This document shows, in pieces, positions 1 through 8,685 of a stretch of DNA of 64,000 nucleotides; the first letter of the stretch is position 1; every line of letters starts with the position of its first letter. Both the position numbers and the translations under genes were made by a program. This DNA comes from Lachnospiraceae bacterium (lineage in GTDB: Bacteria > Bacillota > Clostridia > Lachnospirales > Lachnospiraceae): contig JAGBEO010000013.1 of assembly GCA_017936885.1 (NCBI GenBank), forward strand, positions 248,001 through 312,000, in the 5' to 3' direction. The notes under the pieces are model-generated. The model ran no database searches. It was not told where the DNA came from and saw nothing but the letters and a program-made list of their open reading frames with translations.

Positions 1-366
1 AGGTACTAAAACCACATCTTCGGGATTACAAATCGACAGGCAGATATGTGCTATTCCCTCCTGAGATCCGTAAACGGACATCAGTTCATTCTTCTCGAGG
101 GTAACGCCATATCTTGTCCGGTACCGGTTCTGCACAGCTTCTACAAGCTCCGGAATATCAACAAGGGCATATTTATAGTTTTCCGGCTTCTTTGCCGCCT
201 CAATCACGGCATTCATAACATGCGGAGCGGGCTCAAAATCCGGTGTTCCCACAGACAAATTATAAATCCTCTTCCCCTGTTTGACGGCCTCATCCTTTTT
301 CTCATTTAATAGTTGAAAAATGCCTTCTTCATAGTCTTTCATTCGATCTGCAAATTCTAATTTCAT
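1..366 (-). CDS. Class I/II PLP-dependent aminotransferase, N-terminal part
   Basis: Only the first ~122 residues lie in the window; the rest runs off the left edge. The frame starts MKLEFADRMKDYEEGIFQL and contains NLSVGTPDFEPAPHV and SVYGSQEGIAH, the N-terminal arm and first cofactor-domain motif of fold-type I aminotransferases, closest to the aspartate / LL-diaminopimelate aminotransferase group. The PLP-binding lysine is outside the window, so substrate cannot be judged. Two ATG codons lie in tandem (366 and 369); I chose the inner one because it sits better behind the GAGGAG ribosome site. It is the first gene of its transcript, with about 125 bp separating it from the WYL regulator. 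Confidence 0.8.
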   Translation of the reverse strand, partial: MKLEFADRMKDYEEGIFQLLNEKKDEAVKQGKRIYNLSVGTPDFEPAPHVMNAVIEAAKKPENYKYALVDIPELVEAVQNRYRTRYGVTLEKNELMSVYGSQEGIAHICLSICNPEDVVLVP

Positions 367-491
367 CATACTCCTCATTTCTGCGCAAGTTATGCATTTT
401 TTATTCCCAATCATGACACCTGATGGCACGAATCATCCATTCAGGACATTGACTCCTTATATAGAAAATCATTACACCTTATCACGATATC

Positions 492-1487
492 TTACCCAGA
501 ATACTGCCCGAGTACCCGTTCTAAATATCCCCGATATTCCTCCGCTATTTCCTCCGGTGCCACAATCCTGGCGCCTATACCAAGTCCGGTCAGCCATCCG
601 AAGAATTGTCCGCTGATCGCGACCCGGACTCTGACTGAGAAATGTTCCTCATCCCGCTTGCGGACTGCCACCTCTTTCCCGAAACGATCCATCACCACAC
701 CGATCAGACGGTTCTCAAACTCCAGCGAAACGGTCTCCTCCCTGCCGCCGTACATACCAAAGGTTTTATTGGCATAATCCGCTATATCAAACCGCTCAAA
801 TAATTCTGCCCCCTGCCTTTTTACACCCTCTAATACCTTTACATGTCCCAGTTTGTCGACTCTGAAGTGTTTAATCTTATTTTCTTCTTCATCATGGGCG
901 ATCAAATAATAATTTTCATCTTTACAGGTCAGCGCCCATGGGCTGATTTGATAAGTCTTTCCTTCCTTGCGGGGCACCAGTTCTTTTTCCAGATTCCATT
1001 CCAAATACTGAAAAGAAATCTGTACATTGTACTGAATTGCCCTGTGAATATCATCCACTATGTAATAAATGCTTTCATTGGCGGTTTTAATGCGGTTCGC
1101 CACATAGACCTGCCTTTGCAGTTGTCCTGCTTCCGCCTTGGAAGCTAACTTCTCTATCTTGGATATCAATTCCCTTGATTTCTTTACGGTTAGGAATCTG
1201 GATGCCTGCACTGTTTCTACCAACAGCTTAAGCTCCGCCAATTCAAACTCTCTGCCGGCCAGATAATAACCGCCGCCTGCTTTCGCTTTCACCAATACAA
1301 TATCATACCCAAAATCAATTAACTGCGCAATATCATCATAAATACTTTTGCGCTCTGCCTTAATGTCATAGGCAGCCAGTGCTTCAATCAAAGCCTGTGC
1401 ACTCAGGCAATGGGCTTCATCCGACTGTTCCGTAAGAATCTTGAGTAAATATAATAGTTTTAATTTTTGATTAGGGGACTTTGCCAT
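492..1487 (-). CDS. WYL-domain transcriptional regulator (YafY type)
   Basis: A 331-residue protein with an N-terminal helix-turn-helix (about residues 5-75, including AERKSIYDDIAQL, the usual DeoR/YafY recognition helix) and a WYL domain around residues 150-230 containing QISPWALTCKDENYYLIAHD. The C-terminal third is the WCX-like extension. These proteins are DNA-binding regulators whose WYL domain senses a ligand, in several cases a nucleic acid. It stands alone, with a GGAGAG ribosome site before the ATG. Its target is not evident; the adjacent aminotransferase and HAD genes are candidates only by proximity. A second, diverged WYL regulator lies in the mobile region near 59.5 kb. Confidence 0.9.
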   Translation of the reverse strand: MAKSPNQKLKLLYLLKILTEQSDEAHCLSAQALIEALAAYDIKAERKSIYDDIAQLIDFGYDIVLVKAKAGGGYYLAGREFELAELKLLVETVQASRFLTVKKSRELISKIEKLASKAEAGQLQRQVYVANRIKTANESIYYIVDDIHRAIQYNVQISFQYLEWNLEKELVPRKEGKTYQISPWALTCKDENYYLIAHDEEENKIKHFRVDKLGHVKVLEGVKRQGAELFERFDIADYANKTFGMYGGREETVSLEFENRLIGVVMDRFGKEVAVRKRDEEHFSVRVRVAISGQFFGWLTGLGIGARIVAPEEIAEEYRGYLERVLGQYSG

Positions 1488-1595
1488 AGACCATTCTCTC
1501 CACTGCTTCTTATCGTTGTTATATTCCCCGGCTTTATTCCCTGCATTCTATTCCTGATACAATCAACGATACCTCCGCTATGATTTTATCTTTTC

Positions 1596-2288
1596 CTATT
1601 TCAGTATTTCATAGATTTCTTCCAAATGTTTGATTTCATAATCAACCGTCACATCCAGCGTATTCTCTATCCCATGAGGATTATACCAACACGCCGCAAT
1701 CCCGGCATTATTGGCGCCCTTTATGTCACTGGTCAGGGAATCACCGATAATCAGACATTCCTCTCTGCTGATGCCTTCCAACTGAGCAAAGCACGCGTCA
1801 TAGTATTCCTTCATCGGCTTTGGGTATCCGATCAATTCGGACACAAAGACACCATCCGTCAATTGGTCTAAGCCAGAAATCTTCATTTTATGTGCCTGCG
1901 TTCTATTAACCCCGTTAGTCAACACATATTGCCTGTACCCTTCCGCTTTCAACCGGATGACCACCTTGTCCGCATTCTCCAGGAAAAAAGCTACACTGCC
2001 AAGCTGATCCTGATAGATACCGGCAATATCTTCCGCCTGATATTGAGTGATTTTAAGTTCTTCAAACAGTGTCCGAAACCTTCCTATGAGCACTTCCTCC
2101 TTCGTAACCTCACCTAATTCCAGCCTTTTCCAATAACTGTCATTGATCGCCGCATATCTGGCAACAATCTCATCCGTAATGGTAAGTCCCAGTTTTTCAA
2201 AAGAAGTTCTGAGTGCATAATCCATAGATTTATCAAAATCAAGAATCGTTTGGTCCAAATCCCATAAAATTGTGGTGTATTTTCCCAT
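1596..2288 (-). CDS. HAD-superfamily hydrolase, YjjG-type nucleotidase
   Basis: A 230-residue protein with the HAD catalytic motif at the very N-terminus (LWDLDQTILDF, nucleophile Asp and +2 Asp), motif II in YVLTNGVNRTQ (Thr), and motifs III/IV in GYPKPMKEYYD and IIGDSLTSDIKGA (Lys, Asp). The alpha-helical cap follows the first motif, as in the YjjG/YfnB subgroup, which dephosphorylates nucleoside monophosphates, including non-canonical pyrimidines. Length and motif spacing match the family. The ATG follows GGAGAGAGACAGG. It is monocistronic. The substrate is inferred from subgroup resemblance and could be another phosphate ester. Confidence 0.9.
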   Translation of the reverse strand: MGKYTTILWDLDQTILDFDKSMDYALRTSFEKLGLTITDEIVARYAAINDSYWKRLELGEVTKEEVLIGRFRTLFEELKITQYQAEDIAGIYQDQLGSVAFFLENADKVVIRLKAEGYRQYVLTNGVNRTQAHKMKISGLDQLTDGVFVSELIGYPKPMKEYYDACFAQLEGISREECLIIGDSLTSDIKGANNAGIAACWYNPHGIENTLDVTVDYEIKHLEEIYEILK

Positions 2289-2483
2289 AGACCTGTCTCT
2301 CTCCCTACTCTGCTTTTATCATGCTCAAAGCCTTCTATGTCTAATGAAAACAGATATGCGTTCTGAAACATACCGTTCAGGCAACATCATACATTTTGTA
2401 CGATATGAAAGCCGGCATAGTCCTAATACAAAAAGGTGTTCACACCGAACACCCTTCTACGCATCAATTATCTATACCTGCTG

Positions 2484-2669
2484 TTACGCTGTCTCATTGC
2501 CGGAAACATCTGCGGATTTCTCTGCAGCCTCCTGTATTGCAGCCTTGGCATCTTTACTCTTTCTCCACTTCACACCAATGATACATGCCACAATAACCAA
2601 TGCAATAATCAATACAAAAATCAATAAATAGGATAAAAATGCATTCAAAAATAAAATCAAATTTGTCAT
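2484..2669 (-). CDS. Small single-pass membrane protein
   Basis: A 61-residue protein with one hydrophobic segment (about residues 5-32, LILFLNAFLSYLLIFVLII) followed by a basic stop-transfer cluster (KWRKSKDAK) and a charged, alanine-rich tail, so the tail is predicted to be cytoplasmic. I do not recognise a named family; proteins of this shape are common beside housekeeping genes in Lachnospiraceae. It is probably real because a good promoter lies upstream and the composition is clearly that of a membrane protein. No function can be inferred. Confidence 0.65.
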   Translation of the reverse strand: MTNLILFLNAFLSYLLIFVLIIALVIVACIIGVKWRKSKDAKAAIQEAAEKSADVSGNETA

Positions 2670-2736
2670 CTGTTCCCATCCTTCTCTTTTATTTCGGCCG
2701 GCTGATTTTATGCGGTCAAAATATTACTACGCATTT

Positions 2737-2764
2737 ATTATACCAAAGTCAACAAAGAAAGCAA
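2737..2764 (-). promoter_or_regulatory. Sigma-A type promoter for the small membrane protein
   Basis: On the minus strand TTGCTT (-35) is followed after 16 bp by a perfect TATAAT (-10). It lies about 70 bp upstream of the small membrane protein start and downstream of rnhA, so the small gene probably has its own transcript. Confidence 0.55.
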
Positions 2765-2804
2765 CTTTATTTTTTCTTTCTGAGCGTTTTTTCATATTTT
2801 CAGG

Positions 2805-3278
2805 TTACTGAACAGTATCATCAAGTAAGTCTGTTCCGTCTGCGGCAGTTGTTGCCAATTTGTCACAACGCTCATTCTCCGGGTGTCCGTCATGTCCCTT
2901 CACCCACTGAAACGTAACCTTATGAGGTTCCTTGGCCTTCAGCAGACGTTCCCAAAGGTCTACGTTTTTCACCGGTTTATTACCCGCTGTCTTCCAGCCT
3001 TTCTTAAGCCAGCCCTCAATCCAATGCTGGTTAAAGGCATCCGTTAAATATTTGGAATCAGAGATCAGGGTCACTTCACAAGGCTTTGTCAATGCCTCCA
3101 AACCAATAATAGCTGCCATCAGTTCCATACGATTGTTGGTTGTTTTCTTATATCCTGCGGAATATTCCCGCTCATGCAGCGTTCCCTTGCCGTCTATATA
3201 TTGTAAAACCGTGCCATAACCGCCGGGTCCTTCCGGATTACCGCGGGCGGCGCCGTCCGTGTAGATTGTTACGTGCAT
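2805..3278 (-). CDS. rnhA: Ribonuclease HI
   Basis: This enzyme cleaves the RNA strand of RNA-DNA hybrids. The 157-residue frame opens with the family signature [20 protein letters not shown] and keeps the carboxylate catalytic set: D8, E52 in [10 protein letters not shown]74 in LISDSKYL and D139 near the C-terminus, with the conserved His in KGHDGHPEN. Two upstream starts exist, adding 4 or 15 residues; I chose the start that begins at the conserved first strand, although the visible AAAGG ribosome site is a little far (about 12 nt). It is a compact bacterial enzyme without the hybrid-binding domain. Confidence 0.93.
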   Translation of the reverse strand: MHVTIYTDGAARGNPEGPGGYGTVLQYIDGKGTLHEREYSAGYKKTTNNRMELMAAIIGLEALTKPCEVTLISDSKYLTDAFNQHWIEGWLKKGWKTAGNKPVKNVDLWERLLKAKEPHKVTFQWVKGHDGHPENERCDKLATTAADGTDLLDDTVQ

Positions 3279-3391
3279 ATGAATAACCATACCTTTCCGC
3301 TTCACTAACAAATCTGTCCGCAAAATTCGTTTCTATAATTACACACTCACACTGACTCATTCAGTCACTTATTCCAGATTGACTTAATCAG

Positions 3392-5086
3392 TCAACTCCA
3401 TTTCCCGCTCTCCAGAAATTTCTCTGCCATCTCTTCCGCTCCCGTAATGATCGTATCATCATACCCCAGCACCTTTAAGAGCGCAATCGCATTTCTTGAA
3501 GTTGCCGGGCCTTCCATCAGTCGGTAAGGGAAATGAATATCGTCTTCATCAATGGTCTCTTCAAAATGATAATTATCATACCAATCTTCCAAAAGCTTCG
3601 TAAGCTCCACGTCATGGGTTGCTGCGAAGCAAATCGCGCATTCTGCGGCAAACATTTTCATGATCTGGGTCGATGCGGCAATACGCTCCACGGTATTGGT
3701 TCCCCGCAGCACCTCATCCACAAAACACAGCACATGGGCATTCTCCCCGCGAGCCAGCCTGACCTGATCCAGCATCCGTTTTATGGACTTAATCTCAGCC
3801 ATATAATAACTGTCCCCGCTGAGGATATCATCCCTAAGAGACATGGAAGAATAAATCCGAAACAACGGCGCTTCATAATAGGCGGCAGGACACGTGTGAA
3901 TCGTCTGTGCAAACACAGCGCTGACCGCCACAGCCCTTAGGAAAGTAGATTTACCGGAAGCATTCGAGCCTGTCAGCAGAACACCCCTTGTAACCTGAAC
4001 CGAATTTTTAACCGGATCTCTTAAAAGCGGATGATACAATTCCTCTATTCTCAGAACATTATCCGCCTTTTCCTCATAATGTATGACAGGAATACAATAA
4101 TTTTCCTGTAAACTGTTCCGATAAGAGCCGATCACCACCGCCGTCTCTATCTGCCCCAGCAGTGTAATCATCTCATCAATCTCTTGCAGATGTCCTCTCA
4201 CAGCGCGCAGCGCCCGATTGAATTGTATCAGATCCAGAGAAAAAATCATCCTCACATAATCCAGCACAATCTCAAAAGGATTGCCGCTTCCTTTTCCCGC
4301 CGAAACAACCAGATAAGAATTGCGCAGAAACGGCTTCATCTGACGATAACACAATTTTAACCGTTCCTGTTCTGATCTAAGCTCCGGTATTGCCTTATCC
4401 CTTAACTGCTCTACACACCCAAGCAGTCTGCGGATATATCGGAAGCTGGTAATATAAGGTTCTATCTGCTTATACTCCTTAAAATATCCCACAATATTGC
4501 GGCAAATCACCACAAATAGCAGGATAATGCCGTATGCCGGATTAAGAAACATCACACCAACACTTACCAACAGCAGCAGATTGCAGAAAAGATATTTGAT
4601 ATTCTTCCGCTCACCAAGCCCGTCCAAATATTCCAGGTATTCATACATCGAATATTTACCCATTCTTCCCAGCGAATAAAATACACTTTGTATGTCGTGC
4701 CGTTCTGTTTCATGCTCCATAAAGAAACGGATCTGCCGTTCCTGTGTTTCCATCTCCTCTGCATTGTAAATAGGCGTTCTGAGTCTGTAGTATAAGTATT
4801 CATCTCCCGCAGCGCTGCACGATGTGTTGATGGTCTGGTAAAGATGATCCATATTCAGATCATTCCATGTAATATCATCGATCTGATGGGGGACGGAATG
4901 CTTACAATAGTACATTTTAATATGTCCAAGCTCCTCCGGACCATAGTTCCGCTCAGCAGGCATCCCATAACTTTGATATAGCTTCTCCAGCGATTTTCTG
5001 CGGTAAACCCTGCTGTTTAAGTATTCTGTTCCCATAATCAGTACGATCACCAAAAGTATCGCAGCTGCAAAAATCAAATACTCCAT
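3392..5086 (-). CDS. MutS-family DNA-binding ATPase, membrane-anchored short form
   Basis: A 564-residue protein with the MutS core and ATPase domain: Walker A in LLTGSNASGKSTFLRAVAV, a Walker B region CFVDEVLRGTNTVERIA, and the following ATHDVELTKLLEDWY. The mismatch-recognition N-terminal domains of true MutS are absent. Instead there is a membrane segment at the N-terminus (LIFAAAILLVIVLIMG) and a hydrophobic pair near residues 165-200. It therefore belongs to the MutS-like group of uncertain role, not to mutS or mutS2. It starts 1 bp after the amidohydrolase stop codon, so it is co-transcribed with nucleoside-salvage genes. The membrane anchoring is seen in the sequence; function is unknown. 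Confidence 0.85.
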   Translation of the reverse strand: MEYLIFAAAILLVIVLIMGTEYLNSRVYRRKSLEKLYQSYGMPAERNYGPEELGHIKMYYCKHSVPHQIDDITWNDLNMDHLYQTINTSCSAAGDEYLYYRLRTPIYNAEEMETQERQIRFFMEHETERHDIQSVFYSLGRMGKYSMYEYLEYLDGLGERKNIKYLFCNLLLLVSVGVMFLNPAYGIILLFVVICRNIVGYFKEYKQIEPYITSFRYIRRLLGCVEQLRDKAIPELRSEQERLKLCYRQMKPFLRNSYLVVSAGKGSGNPFEIVLDYVRMIFSLDLIQFNRALRAVRGHLQEIDEMITLLGQIETAVVIGSYRNSLQENYCIPVIHYEEKADNVLRIEELYHPLLRDPVKNSVQVTRGVLLTGSNASGKSTFLRAVAVSAVFAQTIHTCPAAYYEAPLFRIYSSMSLRDDILSGDSYYMAEIKSIKRMLDQVRLARGENAHVLCFVDEVLRGTNTVERIAASTQIMKMFAAECAICFAATHDVELTKLLEDWYDNYHFEETIDEDDIHFPYRLMEGPATSRNAIALLKVLGYDDTIITGAEEMAEKFLESGKWS

Positions 5087-5087
5087 A

Positions 5088-6383
5088 TTATCTGAGATTA
5101 TTTATGATCTCATTTGCCTTTCTATAAATTTCCTCCACGTCATATTCCTGCGTAAATCTGCCGTCTTCGTATAATATTTTGCCCTGTATCATGGTCATCT
5201 TCACGTTTTGCTTGCTGCCGCTGTATACAAGATTCTTAGCTATATTATTGAGCGGCTGCATATTGGGCTGATGTAAATCAATCATGATAAGATCGGCTAA
5301 CTTGCCCCTGGCAAGCACATCCGTATCCGGCAGATTCATTGCTTTCGATCCGTTCACCGTAGCCATCTTAAGGACTTCCCATGCATCCACCGCAGCGGCA
5401 TCTTCTTCCCGCAGTTTGGCAAGCCCGGTGACCAAAAACATCTCCCGGAACATATCCAGACAATTATTGCTGGCAGGCCCGTCCGTACCGATTGCCACAT
5501 TGATCCCCTTTTTCAGGAAATCGGAAATAGGGGCAATTCCGCTGGCAAGCTTCGTATTAGAACCGGGATTCGTGACTACGCTCAAATCATGTTTCCTGAA
5601 AATATCCATGTCTTCTTCATCCAGATAAACACAGTGGTACCCGCCGCCGCCGTAATCAAACATTCCAACAGAATCCAACAGCTTTACCGGCGACATGCCG
5701 TAGCGTTGCTTACAGCCTTCCACCTCAGCCTTGGTCTCCGATATATGGGCATAAACCGGAGCCTTATATTTATGGGAAAGTGCCGCCACTTCCTCCAGCA
5801 GTTCCTTCGAACAGGTATATTCCGCGTGGAATCCGATAAAAAAGCTGAGTAACGGGTTCATCTTATTTAATTTTAAGAATCTGTCTTCCGTCACTTCCGT
5901 TGCCGGGCCAAAATTATTCTGACCGCTGACCTGCACACAACGCATTCCCATATCCATACAGGCTTCTGCAATCGTCTCCGGTGTCAGATACATATCGAAG
6001 ATCGCCGTAATGCCGCTGGTCAGGTACTCTAAGATTGCCAGCTTCGTCAGATGATAGATCATCTCTCCGTCCAGCTTGGCTTCCATAGGAAATACCTGCT
6101 CATTCAGCCAGTTCTGCAGCGGCAGATCATCCGCATAAGAGCGCAGAAAAGTCATACCCGAATGGGTATGTGCGTCCTTGAATCCGGGCATCAGCAAATT
6201 CCCATTACAGTCAATCTCTCTGTCCCATACGATACTGCCAAGACTCAGTTCCCGATAGACGCTATCCACATCCGTTCCGTCTCCCACATACAAGATCCGT
6301 TCATTCTGTACCCACAATTCCCCTTCTATGATATTTGCATCCTGCATAGTCAGGATACGTGCATTATAAAACCTGATATTCAT
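5088..6383 (-). CDS. Amidohydrolase, MTA/SAH deaminase type
   Basis: A metal-dependent deaminase of the TatD/ATZ-TRZ amidohydrolase superfamily. The metal site is visible: HTH in KDAHTHSGMTFLRSY, a second His in IGFHAEYTCSKE, a third in YAHISETKAEVEG, and the catalytic Asp in AIGTDGPASNN. The overall order matches 5-methylthioadenosine / S-adenosylhomocysteine deaminase, which makes the inosine analogues. The start is the internal ATG at MNIRFYNARIL with an AAAGG site; an ATG eight codons upstream is possible. It sits between cdd and a MutS-like gene, downstream of a purine nucleoside phosphorylase, which fits purine salvage. Guanine or other aminohydrolase activity cannot be excluded. Confidence 0.85.
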   Translation of the reverse strand: MNIRFYNARILTMQDANIIEGELWVQNERILYVGDGTDVDSVYRELSLGSIVWDREIDCNGNLLMPGFKDAHTHSGMTFLRSYADDLPLQNWLNEQVFPMEAKLDGEMIYHLTKLAILEYLTSGITAIFDMYLTPETIAEACMDMGMRCVQVSGQNNFGPATEVTEDRFLKLNKMNPLLSFFIGFHAEYTCSKELLEEVAALSHKYKAPVYAHISETKAEVEGCKQRYGMSPVKLLDSVGMFDYGGGGYHCVYLDEEDMDIFRKHDLSVVTNPGSNTKLASGIAPISDFLKKGINVAIGTDGPASNNCLDMFREMFLVTGLAKLREEDAAAVDAWEVLKMATVNGSKAMNLPDTDVLARGKLADLIMIDLHQPNMQPLNNIAKNLVYSGSKQNVKMTMIQGKILYEDGRFTQEYDVEEIYRKANEIINNLR

Positions 6384-6493
6384 TGTCCCAGCCTTTCTTT
6401 TCCACACTGTATCATTTTATAATATTTATTATAAAAATACTCCGTCCTTCTCTCAACCTACAAACTTTCTAACCAATTGTTTTCACACCCTTG

Positions 6494-6519
6494 GGAAGAA
6501 TCTCCCCTGAGATTCTTCC
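6494..6519. repeat. 11-bp perfect palindrome with 4-nt loop
   Basis: GGAAGAATCTC and its exact complement flank a CCCT loop, just past the cdd stop codon. There is no T-tract on either side, so it is not a standard intrinsic terminator. It abuts the longer palindrome that overlaps cdd. Confidence 0.8.
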
Positions 6520-6579
6520 GGGAATGATTTAGCTACTCTTAGATTGCGTACTTTGCAATCTTAGTGTAGCTTCATTCCC
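6520..6579. repeat. Long imperfect inverted repeat overlapping the 3' end of cdd
   Basis: Arms of 28 and 25 bp (GGGAATGA... and ...TCATTCCC outside; TAGATTGC / GCAATCT inside) flank a 7-nt loop, with a few mismatches and a 3-nt bulge. It covers the last 16 codons and the stop of cdd. Together with the adjacent perfect palindrome it resembles a repetitive extragenic palindrome unit or a small MITE that landed at the end of the gene. Confidence 0.75.
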
Positions 6580-6999
6580 TTTTACATTATCCGACCCGAA
6601 GCCACAAGGAAGCAATTCTTCCAGCGTCATACACCGGTACTCTGCCACAGAACGAGCCACAATAACATGAAACGTCTTCGGATCACAGAATTCCATCATA
6701 ACCTGTCTGCATACGCCGCAAGGATATGCCAACTGTGTGATCTCATCACCTTCCGGGCTTCCGACGACAGCAATCGCCGTAAAGTCTGTTATCCCCTCGC
6801 TGACCGCTTTGAAAAAGGCTGTACGCTCCGCACAGTTAGTGGGCGTATATGCGGCATTCTCAATGTTGCAGCCCTTGAATATCTGTCCGTCCCCGGCAAG
6901 CAGCGCAGCACCTACCATGTAATGGGAATAAGGCGCATAAGACATGCTGCGCGCCTGTATTGCTGCCTCTATCAGTTCTTTTATTTTGTCTTCTGGCAT
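6529..6999 (-). CDS. cdd: Cytidine deaminase
   Basis: This enzyme deaminates cytidine and deoxycytidine to uridine forms. Zinc ligands and the catalytic Glu are present: NCAER with C56 and E58, and PCGVCRQ with C94 and C97; the substrate loop GCNIENAAYTPTNCAERT is intact. The protein is 156 residues, about 20 longer than usual homotetrameric enzymes. The extra C-terminus (from about residue 138) is encoded almost entirely by an inverted repeat, suggesting the original stop was replaced when the repeat arrived. It follows the purine nucleoside phosphorylase by 28 bp and is probably co-transcribed with it. Confidence 0.93.
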   Translation of the reverse strand: MPEDKIKELIEAAIQARSMSYAPYSHYMVGAALLAGDGQIFKGCNIENAAYTPTNCAERTAFFKAVSEGITDFTAIAVVGSPEGDEITQLAYPCGVCRQVMMEFCDPKTFHVIVARSVAEYRCMTLEELLPCGFGSDNVKGNEATLRLQSTQSKSS

Positions 7000-7027
7000 A
7001 ATTCAATTCCTCTATGATCCATCTCTA

Positions 7028-7861
7028 TTAAAACAAGTCTTTAAATTTCGTAACGGATTCTACTAACAACTTCTCAAACCTCGGTGCCGCAGCGTTAGCA
7101 GCCTCCTGCACTTCCTCATGGGTTAAAGGAGTAGGGCTCATACCAGCCGCTAAATTGCAGACACAGGACACACCGCAGATTTTCATACCCATATGGTTAG
7201 CGGCAATTGCCTCTACCACCGTACTCATACCGACTGCATCCACTCCCATCTTATGAAGCATCTGAATCTCTGCCGGAGACTCAAAAGAAGGCCCAGTCAA
7301 CTGAGCATATACACCCTCGAACAATTCGATATCATTTTCTCCGGCTGTTTCCTTGATGATCTCCTGCAAGTCTTCATCATAGACATGGGACATATCCGGG
7401 AATCTGGTTCCCAGTTCCTCTATATTCGGTCCGATCAACGGATTGGGCGCGAAACAGGAAATGTGATCTTTTATCATCATAAATGCCCCCGCATGAAATG
7501 CAGGATTGATGCCGCCGGAAGCATTGGTCAGAAATAAAATCTTCGCTCCCATCATTTTCATCAGTCGTGTAGGAAGCACCACATCCGTGATCGGATAGCC
7601 TTCATAATAATGTACGCGTCCCTGCATCAATACCACGGGAACCTCTTTGATGTAACCGAAAATAAATTTCCCGGCATGTCCCGGTACGGTGGAGACCGGA
7701 AACCCTTCGATTTCACTGTAGGGAAGCTCTGCCTTCACATCTACCACTTTAGCGAAGTTGCCAAGACCGGAACCCAGCACGATCGCAACTTTGGGTTCGA
7801 AATCTATTTTGCTTTTATAGCACTCGTAACATTTTAATAACTTTTCATATACAGGATTCAT
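7028..7861 (-). CDS. punA: Purine nucleoside phosphorylase (inosine/guanosine type)
   Basis: This enzyme cleaves purine nucleosides with phosphate to base plus ribose-1-phosphate. The 277-residue frame shows the class II (trimeric) signature: VLGSGLGNFAKVV (phosphate loop), VPGHAGKFIFG, LTNASGGINPAF, and the substrate region YAQLTGPSFESPAEI followed by GVDAVGMSTVVEAI. I start at MNPVYEKLLKCYE because AAAGGCGG sits 6 nt upstream; a start 12 codons earlier has no such site. It leads the salvage run with cdd and the MTA/SAH deaminase-type gene. The symbol follows the Bacillus usage. Confidence 0.9.
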   Translation of the reverse strand: MNPVYEKLLKCYECYKSKIDFEPKVAIVLGSGLGNFAKVVDVKAELPYSEIEGFPVSTVPGHAGKFIFGYIKEVPVVLMQGRVHYYEGYPITDVVLPTRLMKMMGAKILFLTNASGGINPAFHAGAFMMIKDHISCFAPNPLIGPNIEELGTRFPDMSHVYDEDLQEIIKETAGENDIELFEGVYAQLTGPSFESPAEIQMLHKMGVDAVGMSTVVEAIAANHMGMKICGVSCVCNLAAGMSPTPLTHEEVQEAANAAAPRFEKLLVESVTKFKDLF

Positions 7862-7996
7862 ATTGTTTACCGCCTTTCTTTGCAGATAACTTAACAATAG
7901 CTGGATTTATTATACTATGGCTACACAGTCCAGTCAAAATTGATTTGAAATCTTAATTTTACAATTTGTTTTTCAGTAAGGAATGCAAAACATCTC

Positions 7997-8215
7997 TCAT
8001 GCATCAATGCTATGTGCGTATTCATTTTCCAGTTCTTGCACCAGATAGTCATCGCTCATGCAGTGCATATCCGAAACACCATCGCGGAGCATCTGATACA
8101 GTTCCGAGTGATAGAAGCAATCCAAAGCCGCTTCCAGTGAAATCCCTGTATTTTGGGCAAATTTATCAACGATACGAGAATATTTCTTTTGCAGTAAAAT
8201 GGGATTTGCCTTCAT
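7997..8215 (-). CDS. DUF3791-like small protein, third gene of the cassette
   Basis: A 72-residue protein containing QKKYSRIVDKFAQNTGISL, ALDCFYHSELYQML and VSDMHCMSDDYLVQELENEY. This pattern recurs in small Firmicutes proteins next to DUF3990; I place it with the DUF3791-type group, with some doubt about the exact family name. Its start overlaps the stop of the DUF3990 gene by 4 bp (ATGA), so translation is coupled. It has no signal peptide or membrane segment. By position and size it is a likely partner, possibly neutralising or substrate-like, of the DUF3990 protein. That role is inference. Confidence 0.75.
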   Translation of the reverse strand: MKANPILLQKKYSRIVDKFAQNTGISLEAALDCFYHSELYQMLRDGVSDMHCMSDDYLVQELENEYAHSIDA

Positions 8216-8685
8216 ATCTGCTCACTCCTTTCGAATCGCAAATACTTATTTAGCGAAACATCTGTACGGAAACAAATTTGTAAATTCGGCTTTTCATAAC
8301 GAAGCCTACGAATTGCTTCATTTTTATCAATAAGATTGTCATAATAAAGTTCCACTGTATTGAACACCTTATCATTGGCTACACCGCCGACTACGATATC
8401 ATAGTTTGTACTATCTTTACCGCTGCGACAAGCCAATATAAAATCCAGCCACGCTTCCGAGTAGTCTTCAAATACAAGTACCTTTAAATCTTTATATGCA
8501 GATTCATCAAAGGTATAATGAGAAATGATGCCGTTTTTCCCACGACGTTTAAATTTTCCACACCATTTTACTGCCTGCTCATAAATCGGTGTCGTATAAA
8601 AACCCTTTCCAAAATCTACATTTGGTCTGGAATGCAGCAAATCCGGTCTTGAAATCTCGGCAAAAGAACCATGGTATAAGATCAT
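8212..8685 (-). CDS. DUF3990-family protein, ADP-ribosyltransferase-like
   Basis: A 157-residue protein. It opens MILYHGSFAEISRPDLL and continues DFGKGFYTTPIYEQAVKW, the H...Y arrangement (H5, Y30) of the ADP-ribosyltransferase fold as seen in DUF3990 members; NLQICFRTD closes the domain. The third (Glu/Gln) position of the triad cannot be fixed by eye. It overlaps both flanking small genes by 4 bp, giving a tightly coupled three-gene unit. Family resemblance suggests a protein- or nucleic-acid-modifying enzyme; a toxin role is inferred from the small-partner organisation and is not shown. Confidence 0.75.
   Translation of the reverse strand: MILYHGSFAEISRPDLLHSRPNVDFGKGFYTTPIYEQAVKWCGKFKRRGKNGIISHYTFDESAYKDLKVLVFEDYSEAWLDFILACRSGKDSTNYDIVVGGVANDKVFNTVELYYDNLIDKNEAIRRLRYEKPNLQICFRTDVSLNKYLRFERSEQI

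Noticed and set aside
3392-5086. Calling the MutS-like gene mutS or mutS2
   Set aside because: It lacks the mismatch-recognition domains of MutS and the Smr domain of MutS2 and has N-terminal membrane segments.
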